From: Camarhynchus parvulus
Taxonomy: Eukaryota; Chordata; Aves; Passeriformes; Thraupidae
Direction: 5' to 3'
NCBI RefSeq assembly: GCF_901933205.1
Contig: NC_044574.1
Span: 1,552,501 to 1,616,500 of the forward strand
Length of the DNA stretch: 64,000 nt
Shown here: positions 36,490-64,000 of the stretch, one piece after another
Layout of the letters: every line of letters begins with the position of its first letter
Numbering within the stretch: position 1 is the first letter of the stretch
Notes under the pieces: generated by a model
Databases searched by the model: none
What the model saw: only the letters and a program-made list of their open reading frames with translations
Told to the model about the DNA's origin: nothing
Program-made: the position numbers and the translations under genes

Positions 36490-36874
36490 CTCCCAGTGGA
36501 AATGGGATGGTGGGACAGGGAGAAGAAGGTGCTCCCAGGGGGCCTGGATTTAACCCATTCCCAATGTCCAAGGCCCGGCAGTGGGAAAACAATTCCCTGG
36601 AGCAGCAGCAATAAAAGGTTACGAGCTCAACCTTCCCACCTGGCCGGGAGAGATCCTTTGATGTTAATCCATGGATTTCCCATAAACCGTTATTGGAAAA
36701 GCGGCTACCGGCGTTTGCTCCGGCTCTGTGGGGTGCGGAAAAGCGGAGCTGTCCCAGCTCCCAGCTGCTGGTGGGATCCTTGGAGCACAGAAATGCTGGA
36801 TTTGGTCCACTGGAGAACCACCTGATCCAAGGGATTTGTTTGGGAATGTGTTGGGAGGTGCACGGTGAATGAGG

Positions 36875-37137
36875 CAGCTCCAAATCCCATCCAGCCTGGC
36901 CTTGGGCACTGCCAGGGATCCAGGGGCAGCCCCAGCAAATCTGGGAATTCCAGCCCAGCCAGGAATTCCTTGCCAAGATGCCAGCCCAATCTCCCCTTTC
37001 CCAGTGGGAGCCATTCCCTGGCTCCTGCCCCTGCAGGCCTTGTCCCCAGTCCCTCTCCAGCTCTCCTGGAGCCCCTGCAGGCACTCTGAGGATTCCCTGG
37101 AATTTTCCCTTCTCCAGGGGAACATTCCCAGCTCTCC
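36875..37137 (-). mobile_element. CR1 body without its own tail
   Basis: It begins inside the tail region (CAAATCCCATCCAGCCTGG) and runs to CCCAGCTCTCCC. CAAGATGCC variant. Confidence 0.84.
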
Positions 37138-37147
37138 CTGAGCACCC

Positions 37148-37318
37148 ATTCCATCCTAGAATGGTTTGGGTTTGTAGAAACCTTAAATCCCATCCCATCC
37201 CATTCCCGCCCTTTCCATAGGCAGGGACACTTCCCACTATCCCAGGTGGATCCAAGCCCCGATGTCCAACTCGGCCTTGGATGCTGCCTCAGATGAAATT
37301 TCCACAACTTTTCTTGGA
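37148..37318 (-). mobile_element. CR1 tail adjoining the previous body
   Basis: A separate tail (GAATGGTTTGGGTTTGTAG to GATGAAATTTCCACAAC) placed 10 bp from the body at 36875. This resembles the composite arrangement but with a different junction (AGCACCCATTCCATCC). Confidence 0.78.
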
Positions 37319-38070
37319 ATTCCTTCCCAGCCCCTCACTCACCTCACAGCCAGGAATTCATTCCCAAACGATGAACTTTGAACCATTTCTGTTCATTCCA
37401 TCCCATTTCTCCCCGTTTTGATGTCTCTCCAGTAGCACCTTTGGAAAAAGGATCCCCGTCCCTATTCCCAGGCAATCCATTCCGGGGAAATTCAGAACCA
37501 CATCTCCCTGTACAGATTCTGACTATTCCAATCCCAGAATTCTGGATTCTCCGTTACCTCCAGGTGCTGAAAATGCCGATATTTCTAAAAGGGTTTTTCC
37601 GTGCCTGGCATGTCGGAGCAGGGAATCCATGTTTGATATTCCGACGTTTTTTTTTTCCATCCCGCATCCCATTATCCAATTTTTATTCCTTTTTCAGCAT
37701 CCATTGCTCAGCTCCCTGGATATAAAAATAAACAGCTGGAATCCAAGCCCATTCCCAAAAAGTGGCATTTAATGGACTCCAGAGCTCCAGCTGCTCGCCG
37801 GCACTTTAATGGGAAGCAGAACTCTTGGAATTAGCCAGCCTGGAATGTCTCGTCCGCCCACTGGCACACCAGGAGTTGAATTCCTGCTCCAGACCCTCTC
37901 CAGCCTCGGCTTCTCCTTGGCACAGGGGGGACTTGGACACGAAGGTTTGGAATTTTTCCAGAAGCTGTCCAAGGGGAATTGTGCCAGTGGTGAGGGAGAG
38001 GATGGAAAATTGTCCTCACCGGCAGGGCTCTGAACCATCGGAATTTGGGGTTTGGTTCCCCATGGACTTG
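37319..38070. other. Intergenic DNA, no gene seen
   Basis: No array; no coding signature recognised. Confidence 0.5.
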
Positions 38071-38210
38071 CGGCTCCCCATCCCTGGGAGTGTCCAAGGC
38101 CAGGCTGGAATGGGCTTGGAGCATCCTGGGATAGTGGGAGGTGTCCCTGCCCATGGAATGGGATGAGCTTTGGGGTCCTTTCCCTGAACCATTCCATGAT
38201 TCCATGATCC
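38071..38210 (+). mobile_element. CR1 tail fragment
   Basis: It runs from CGGCTCCCCATCCCTGGGAG to ATTCCATGATTCCATGATCC. Its last 50 bp also belong to the dispersed duplication with 40335-40510. Confidence 0.82.
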
Positions 38211-38345
38211 TGTGGCTTGGGAAGATGAAGGATCATGGAAAAATTCTAACCTCAAGGGAAGGTCAAGATCCAACCTGACCTCACCTGCAGCTCCCACTGG
38301 AATAAAATCCGGGATGCATCCGCAGCCTTTTCCTCTCTATTTTAT
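38158..38345 (+). repeat. Dispersed duplication, copy 1
   Basis: It shares about 180 bp with 40335-40510, including non-CR1 sequence (TTGGGAAGATGAAGGATCATGG, GGATGCATCC, CCTTTTCCTCTCT). The shared part extends beyond the CR1 tail, so it is a segmental copy and not just two CR1 insertions. Confidence 0.85.
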
Positions 38346-39888
38346 CCCAATTTTTGGTTTTCCTGCTTGGGCAGGATTTATCCCCGGCTGTTTTCTGGTT
38401 CCAGGTGGGTTAAACAAGCCTGGGAATTCCAATCTCATCCCACAGGGAGTCTCCTTCCACCCAGATATCCCAGCTCTCTTCTCTGTCTTTTTTTCCAGCT
38501 TTTTTCCTTGTCTAATTTCCTCCCATCCACTTCTGTGGGAAGGCTGGAATTTCCCAAAATTAAATGTTCAGGGACAAATCCCTGTTTTGTGCTAATTCCT
38601 GGTTGGGATGGAGGAGGGAGAGGTAGGAAAGAGGGAACGATCCTCTCCAAGTCAATTTTTTAGGATCGAGTTGAGAATTCAAAAATTAAGTAATTAATAA
38701 TAATTTAATTTATTAAAATTATTTAATTCATAATAAATGAATTAGAAATTAATTTATTTATTAAAGTCTTTAATGTCTCCAGGATTTCTGGAGCTCAGAC
38801 CACAAGGGAGATGATCCCAGATATCTCCATCACCCACAAAATTTGGGATTTCTGGTATTCCTTAAAAAAATGGTGTTGGAATTGAAGGAAAGTTCTGTTA
38901 TCCTATGGGAACAGAGTATTTTTAGGGCTTTTTCCTTGCAAAGGAAATAATGGAATTCCCAATCCCTGATTATTCGGGCAACTGGAAAACAGAAGTAAAA
39001 TCCGACCTGCATTTGTGTTGTTGTCCTGTTTGTTTTCCCTGGGGTTGCATAATTCCTAAAAAAAAGCCAGGAATGGTTTGGAGGCGCCTGACTCTGATTT
39101 CTCCCAGTCCCTGGGGTGAAAAGAGGGATGGGATGAGCTCTTCCCGGCATTCCAGCACGGAGAGCTCCAAACCTCTCCAATGACCTCCCTGTCCCCCTTT
39201 GGAGTCGCTGGGAAGCTCCAAGGCCATTCCCACCCTTTGGAAGTGACTCATCCCAATTGTTCCCTGTTTTCCACGGAGGGAGACAATGAATCCGGGCTTT
39301 GTTTTCCAGCCACGGATTTGCCAATGGATGATTCTTCCCACTGTTTTCATTGGCAAAGAGGAATTGTAAACCTCTGGAATTGTAAACCTCTGGTGTACCC
39401 TGGGGTTTCTTTTTCCCGCTTTTCCATATCCACCAAATCCAGTTTGTCTTTTTTTTTTGGCTTGGGGCAGAAGCAGAACCTTTGGAATCTTCTCCGAAGG
39501 GTGGAAAAAACAGGGATGGAGAGGTTCCTTCCTCCTCCACTGGCCCCAGGAATTCCATCCAGTTAAAGTGCTCTGGCTCCATGATTTTCATAAACGTGGG
39601 ATTAGGCTGTTCCCAAGAAAAACCTCCAGGAGATCCCAGCTCTGAGGGGGGAGGATGGATGAATTTCATTCCCATGAGTTCTGGGAAGAAGGAAAAAGAG
39701 GGGAAAATTGGCTGGATTTGGGAGAGCCGCCACTTCCCAAATTTGTGAGGCTGTAATTCCCATCCCTTCCTGGGATGCTGGACTTGGATGGGGCCTGGAT
39801 ACAAACCACAAGTGGAAGAGGTGGAGAGGATGGAGGGAAAAGTGGGAGAAGACCAAAAAAGAAGGGAAAGCAAAGGGAAAATGCAGCA
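38346..39888. other. Intergenic DNA, no gene seen
   Basis: AT-rich patch of TTAATTTATT words at 38680-38775. The 407-residue minus frame (38830-40053) has no domain. Confidence 0.5.
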
Positions 39889-39950
39889 GGAGAGGTTTGG
39901 ATTGGATATCGGGAAGAATTCCTTCATGGAAAAGGTTGCCAAGCGTGGAA
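39889..39950 (+). mobile_element. Possible older CR1 fragment
   Basis: GGATTGGATATCGGGAAGAATTCCTTC matches the CR1 mid-region. Too short to be sure. Confidence 0.45.
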
Positions 39951-40109
39951 ATTCCTGATGTTCAACCCATGGGACAGGGAATGCTGACAGGGATGGAGCA
40001 GCCAAGGGCCAGGGAGTCTCCCTGGAATCTTCCCAAATGCCAAAGAGGGGCACTCAGGGAATCCTAAAAGTTGGGAAAGACACCCAAATCCAGCCTTCAA
40101 AATCCTGTT

Positions 40110-40240
40110 TTCCAGGGAGGTCTGGATTCCCCATCCCTGGAAGTGTCCAAGGACAGGGCTTGGAGCAGCCTGGGATAGGGGGAGGTTCTGGATGGGCTCT
40201 AAGGTCCATTCCTTCCCAAACCATTCCACGATTTCCATGG
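40110..40240 (+). mobile_element. CR1 tail fragment
   Basis: CCCCATCCCTGGAAGTGTCC through GGGCTCTAAGGTCC to CCATTCCACGATTTCC. Probably the 3' part of the piece at 39889. Confidence 0.75.
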
Positions 40241-40334
40241 TTCAACCCAATATCCCAAATATCCACCAAACCTTTCCCAAAAGTCAGAATTCCATGGCCT
40301 GAGGTGGCTTGAAGACCATGGAAGTCCCATGGAA

Positions 40335-40510
40335 TGGGAGGAGCTTTAAGGTCCTCTCTCCCTGAACCATTCCATGATTCTGGGAAAGCTTGGGAAGATG
40401 AAGGATCATGGAAAAGGTTCCAGACTTGAGGGGAAGATCCAGGCCCAATCCAACCTCAGCTGCTGGAATAAAACCCTGGATGCATCCCGAGCCTTTTCCT
40501 CTCTTTTTTT
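40335..40510 (+). repeat. Dispersed duplication, copy 2
   Basis: Partner of 38158-38345, 2.2 kb away and in the same orientation. It includes a CR1 tail end (GAGGAGCTTTAAGGTCC, CCATTCCATGATTC). Confidence 0.85.
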
Positions 40511-41573
40511 TTTAATGAGGGATAAAAATACCCGGCACATTTCAGGGATTGGCTCTTTGGGAAGGCTGGGATGGGAATGGAAAAAGCAGACGGGACAAAT
40601 TCAACTCATTTTCCTCTGGAAGGGGATTCCGGACGGAGCCAAACCCGGAGCAGTTTCACGGCTCATTTCTTGGGAGTCTCCTGCAGACTCCCACAAATCA
40701 TCCCTCAATCCCGGGGTCTGGGCTTTTCTGGGATGAATCCCGACTGCAGCTGCCCCACAACACAGGGTTATCCATGGAAAAAGCCGATTTCAGGAATTTC
40801 AGGTTATCGATCCACCTTTAAATTCATCACCACCTTTTCCAGGACTGTGTTTTCCAGGGGGGAAATTCCAGCACCAGGAATCACCCTCCTGGGAAAGCCT
40901 GAAAGGGTCAGGCCACAAGGCAAGGCTGAAATGAGTTGTGTCGCTCAAATCCAGGGAAATCTCCAGCTTCCCATTGGAAAACTCACAGATTTGGGAGCCA
41001 GGAGGCCACAACAGTGTTTTTTAGGGAGTATCCCATTGGATCAGTGCTCCCGTTGGATCCGTGTTCCCGGGAATGAGCAGAACCCACGGCAGGCACCATC
41101 CACAGGGGTTAAACCAACAAATCCAGCTGCCAACAGCTCCCAAAAAAATTATGGAAGCACCTTGACTTGGATCCCACTTCTCATCCTGCCCTCCCTGTGC
41201 TGCCTCCCTCTTTTCCAAACGCTCTGGCAAAATCCACTGGGATTTTGGGTGAAAATTTGTGCGTGGAAAATGCTCCCTTCGGAGCAGATAAAACCTGGCA
41301 CTGCCTGGAAGATTGTTCTTATTGGGGAGCAAAATCCATCCCGCTCATTCCCGGGATTTTTTGGGATGGATGCTGGAGATTTAGGGAATTTCGCCCTGGT
41401 GTGGGATGGAAGTTTTCCAGCTCCTCCAGCTCCTGGAGGGAATGGGAACACAACAGGGGTGTTGTGTCCGAATGGTCCCAAAGGTGCCCCCACACTTTGG
41501 AATTCCAGACTGGAATCACTCCTGGGATCAGGGAAGCACTCGAGCAGCGGAACTTTTGGCAATTAATTTCCAT
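40511..41573. other. Intergenic DNA, no gene seen
   Basis: A long plus frame (40571-41566) spans it, but I see no domain or composition change. Confidence 0.5.
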
Positions 41574-41890
41574 GCATGGAATGGGTTGGGATGGAAAGGA
41601 TTTTAGGATCATCCCATTTCCACCCTATCCATGGGCAGGGACACCTCCCACCCTCCCAGAGTGCTCCAGCCTGGCCTTGGGCACTGCCAGGGATCCAGGG
41701 GCAGCCCCAGCAAATCTGGGAATTCCAGCCCAGCCAGGAATTCCTTGCCAAGATGCCAGCCCAATCTCCCCTTTCCCAGTGGGAGCCATTCCCTGGCTCC
41801 TGTCCCTGCAGGCCTTGTCCCCAGTCCCTCTCCAGCTCTCCTGCAGCCCCTCCAGGCACTCTGAGGATTCCCTGGATTTTTCCCTTCTCC
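41574..41890 (-). mobile_element. CR1 3' fragment, CAAGATGCC variant
   Basis: Complete young tail and body to CTGGATTTTTCCCTTCTCC. It reads CTGCAGCCCC where most copies have CTGGAGCCCC. Confidence 0.87.
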
Positions 41891-43597
41891 GCAATCCCAG
41901 TTTTCCCATTCCCACTCCCAAGAGGAGCCGCAATTCCACCCCCACAATCAAAACACTGGGAACGGGAATGTTTCAGAGCATTTCTTTGGGAATCACAGTG
42001 CTTTGGGCATTATTGCAGGTAAGGCAGGCACGGGTGATCCAGAACAAATCCCAGCCGATTCCCTGGATAACCGGAAGCCACAGGGAATTCTTTCCACAGC
42101 TCCCACCTGGATTTGGAGAAGACACAACCAGGCCCAGAGCTGGATGTGGCTGTTCAGGAAAAAAAAAATGGGATGGAGTTGGATTTTCCAGATGTTCCCA
42201 CCTGAATCTACCCACCGGAATCCCACGGGATCCTCTTGGCATGAAATCTGGACTGGGAGCACGGATTTCCTTCTGGAAATCCCTGTTTTTATGGAATTGG
42301 ATGCCCTGGATCCTTCTCTCCCATCACTGCTGACACAGGCTTTGCCAGGGGAATGCTGGGAATAAAATAAGATTTCCCACTGGAAGGGTCTCTGGAGTGA
42401 ATCCCAAATTATTCAAGCCCATCCTATTCCAGGCATTCCACAATCCCTTATCCGAGCTGGCCTTGGACGTTCCAAAGGTAACCCATGGATGGATTTTGAT
42501 TCCTTGTCTTTCTGGGATAGACAGCGGTGTTCCCGATGGGATGGGGGATAAGCATCCCACGTTTGGCATTCCAACATGGATCACGCATCCATTTGGGCCT
42601 CTTGGCTCCAGGATTTTTGGGTTGGGATCACAGGGAATTACACCAGGATGGGAAATCCCAGAATCCTCGCAAATCCGAGAGATATTGGCCCTGAATTCCC
42701 ACTGTGGATTCCAGGAGAGCACTCAGGGAATTCCAGATTCCCTCTGGCACAGCTGGATCCTGGTGGGAAAGGAGCAGGGACCGACATTCCCATAAAACCC
42801 AAACTCCCAATCCCAGCAAGGGCCAAACAGAAGCAACTTTTGTCCTCAGCTCCTCAGATCCTTTGGGATAATAAAACCTCTGGAAAATTGGAGCGAATCC
42901 TGGTGGTTTGATGGTGGCTATAAACAGGGGGATGGGGGTGGGAATGGGGTTGGGAGGTTTTTAGGGAAAAAACGAAGGAAAACGAAGCATTTAACGACGG
43001 AAAATGAAACCTCCGCCCCGGGATGTGCAAATCCAGAGCCAATTCCTCCGCTCCAACTTTTGGGAAGGGGCCATGGATCAGCCAAAACTCAGCAGCAGGG
43101 ATGGGGTTATAAATCCCTACAAATCCCTATAAATCCCAAAGCCGTGCGTTTCCCGTGCGGAAAACACGGAGAAGGAGCTGCCCTGCGCAATCCGGGAGAT
43201 GTTCCAATGAGAATCCCGGGATCTGATCCCCCATGGGTTACATCCCCATCCAACAAAGCATCTAAACTATTTTTCCCTATTTTTTAAGCACAGGTTTAAA
43301 ATCCCGGCCAGAGCGGGGCAGGAGCTGCCATCAGCGGTTTTTCCCGGGAAACTGATCCCTTGGGAACACTTTTCCCAGCTCCTCGCTCGTTTGGAGCAGC
43401 CACAGCTCCAAGGAAAACATGGAATCAAGGATAAATCTCATCCTGCTGAAGGGAGGATGGGAAGATCCCAAATCAGCAAAGGTGCCGGAGCAGCCGGATA
43501 TTAATGGGATTTTCCTGGTGGGAGAGAGGGACGAGATTCCTCGCAGGATGAGAATTTGAGGATTAACATCCTCCCAGCACTGGAAAACCCCGGGAAT
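41891..43597. other. Intergenic DNA, no gene seen
   Basis: No clear CR1. 42980-43240 is less repetitive with several CpGs and could be conserved non-coding DNA (inference only). Confidence 0.45.
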
Positions 43598-43720
43598 CAT
43601 GGAATTATGGGACCATCCGGGGTGGGAAAGACCTCTGAGCCCAAGTCTGGCGCTGCCAAGGTCACAAATCCCCAAGTGTCACATCCCGCGGGATCATCCC
43701 ATTCCAGGGACATTAGGAGG
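43598..43720 (-). mobile_element. Old CR1 tail of a third subfamily
   Basis: GGGAAAGACCTCTGAGCCCAAG and GCTGCCAAGGTCAC then CCCCAAGTGTCACATCC match the CR1 type with CACTGCCAAG and a CCCCAAGTGCCACATC motif. Strongly diverged. Confidence 0.65.
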
Positions 43721-43930
43721 GAACAGCAAAAGCGGGAATGTCCCAGCATTCCCATCGGATCCGTGGGAGGCTGAGCAGGCTGTGGATCACGGATTTGTTT
43801 GGAAAATAAATCCCGCTCCGGGACAGGTTTTTCGCTCCATTAACGCCTGGCAGCGGCGAGTATGGGTTGGGATGTTTTCCATAAGAATCTTTGGGAATAC
43901 AAGGGAAAATGGCTGATTTTAAAGGAATAC

Positions 43931-44272
43931 CAGTGAGGCTCAGCCTGGAGAAAAGGAGGATCAGGAGGGACCTTCTGGCTCTGCACAAATCCCTGAACAT
44001 TTGGAGCCAGGCTGGGAGTTGGGAATAACAGGAAAAGAGGGAATGGTCTCAGGTTGTCCCAGGAGAGGCTTCGGTTGGACATCAGCAGGAATTTCCTCAT
44101 GGAAAGGGTGGTCAGGCCTTGGAAATGCCCAGGGAGCTTTGGAGTCCCCATCCCTGGAGGTTTCCAAGGAATTCCCGGATGTGGCACTCAGCGGGGATCG
44201 GGCACATCTTGGACTCGATGATCCCAGAGGTCTTTTCCAACCACAGGGATTCTGGGATTCTGCAAATACTGA
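43931..44272 (+). mobile_element. CR1 3' fragment, second subfamily
   Basis: GGAGAAAAGGAGGATCAGGAGG, then the GGAATTTCCTCATGGAAAGGG mid-region and a tail with GATGATCCCAGAGGTCTTTTCC. It lies just downstream of the DYSF terminal exon, in opposite orientation to the gene. Confidence 0.85.
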
Positions 44273-44990
44273 CACTAAAAAGACCAAGAATTCCCAAAAA
44301 AGTGGCTGAGAGACAGCGGGAGAGGAGGAAATCAAAGCCCAGCTGCCCCTGGGATTCCTCTCCCAGCTGGAATGGGAGACCTGTGGGATTGTGGAGCAGC
44401 TCCGAGGGAAAACCAGCTCCAGAATTCCGTGATGGAATGCGAAGGCCTCAGAATCCAAGAGGAACTGGGATTTTGTGGAGCACCAACTTCAAATCCCAGG
44501 TTTTCCACCACAACCTTTCCCATTCCCAAGATTTCGGCTTTGGGAATGCGACGTGTCATCCCAGGGATTCCGGTTTTCCAACACGTTTTCCACAATACGT
44601 AAATGGGATAACACAGGGAAAAGGGAAAGTGAGGCTGGATCAGGGAGTGAAAAGTGCTCGGAATCTGTGGGATTTGCTCAGGCCGGCAAATCCCAAATCT
44701 TGCCCTGAGAATCCTTTGTACATTCCCAGCTTCCAGATGGAAAAGTCCTTTCCCTGCTCCCGCCTCAGATTTTCACTGGAATTTGGGATTTACCAACCAG
44801 AGCAGCAGGAAAACTCAAACAAAACACAGAAGGCTGGAAAACCAGGAATACTTTGGTTAGGTGACGCTTCCCAGGTGGAATTCCAAAGGGAAGCAGAGTC
44901 TTTGGCAGCAGCTGGAGGCCTGGATGAGGTTGTTCCTTCTCCGCTTCCGAAATTCCTTCCCAAAATTCCCAGGCAGGCACGGGAGCAGCT
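44273..44990 (-). other. DYSF: Presumed DYSF 3' UTR and flank
   Basis: This is the sequence directly after the DYSF stop on the minus strand. I see no AATAAA or ATTAAA on the minus strand here, or further down to about 43200, so the polyadenylation site cannot be placed. No other gene is visible. A CR1 piece begins at the lower edge. Confidence 0.5.
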
Positions 44991-63748
<18,758 letters not shown>

Positions 63749-63762
63749 CTGAAACCAAACAG

Positions 63763-64000
63763 AATCATGGAATCATGGAATCGTGGAATCATGGAAGGGG
63801 TTGGGATGGAAAGACATTAAAGTTCATCCAATTCCTTGGGCTAGGATATCTCCCACTGTCCAAGCCCCAATGTCCAACCTGGCCTTGGGCACTGCCAGGG
63901 ATCCAGGGGCAGCCACAGCAAATCTGGGAATCCCGACCCAGCCAGGAATTCCTTGCCAAGATCCCAGCCCAATCTCCCCTTTCCCAGTGGGAGCCATTCC
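63763..64000 (-). mobile_element. CR1 3' fragment, GATCCC variant, cut by window end
   Basis: The tail has four ATCATGGAA-like octamers followed by a young core with CAGCCACAGC and CAAGATCCC. It starts 14 bp beyond the exon a acceptor, so it borders the splice branch-point region. Confidence 0.87.

Noticed and set aside
36074..37255. 393-residue minus-strand ORF
   Set aside because: It reads through two young CR1 copies, and the same peptide segments recur at all other CR1 loci in any frame. It is 3' CR1 sequence, which is non-coding.
38830..40053. 407-residue minus-strand ORF
   Set aside because: No domain and no conserved motif. Its composition is the window's Pro/Ser/Trp-rich noise from GGAAT-like words, and it overlaps CR1 remnants.

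Overview
The window looks like bird nuclear DNA, most likely from a songbird (passerine). It is packed with 3' fragments of CR1 retrotransposons, whose tails end in ATTCCATG repeats. It also carries a short solo LTR of a type I associate with passerine endogenous retroviruses. It contains one recognisable gene: the 3' end of dysferlin (DYSF), in compact spliced form on the minus strand. A run of exactly 500 Ns (6246-6745) marks a draft assembly gap.

Right third (44991-63748, minus strand): ten consecutive DYSF coding exons. I found them by translating and matching splice sites. All intron phases agree, and together they encode the last 394 residues plus the stop. These cover part of the C2F-C2G linker, the C2G domain, the conserved ferlin C-terminal linker, the single transmembrane helix and the short C-terminal tail. 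The start of the gene lies beyond the right edge. By comparison with the 55-exon human gene these are probably exons 46-55 (inference). Every one of the nine introns contains a repeat: CR1 pieces, a solo LTR, pentanucleotide and tetranucleotide arrays, 20-35 bp minisatellites, or a 200-235 bp tandem array.

Left two thirds (1-44990): no gene that I can support. This is presumably the 3' flank of DYSF and the following intergenic DNA. It holds more CR1 copies in both orientations, several minisatellites, a long CTTTT/TTTCC array (25159-25575), an AT-rich block (10860-11230), a two-copy 189 bp tandem duplication, an 80 bp inverted repeat and a dispersed 180 bp duplication.

About twenty of the CR1 pieces share a nearly identical 180-200 bp core that differs from the usual CR1 3' region. 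This points to a young, homogeneous, lineage-specific subfamily. Several loci share the same tail-to-body junction, which suggests a composite (dimeric) family. The non-coding DNA as a whole is saturated with short words such as GGAAT, ATTCC, GGGAT and ATCCC. This keeps many reading frames open, so most long ORFs here are not genes.
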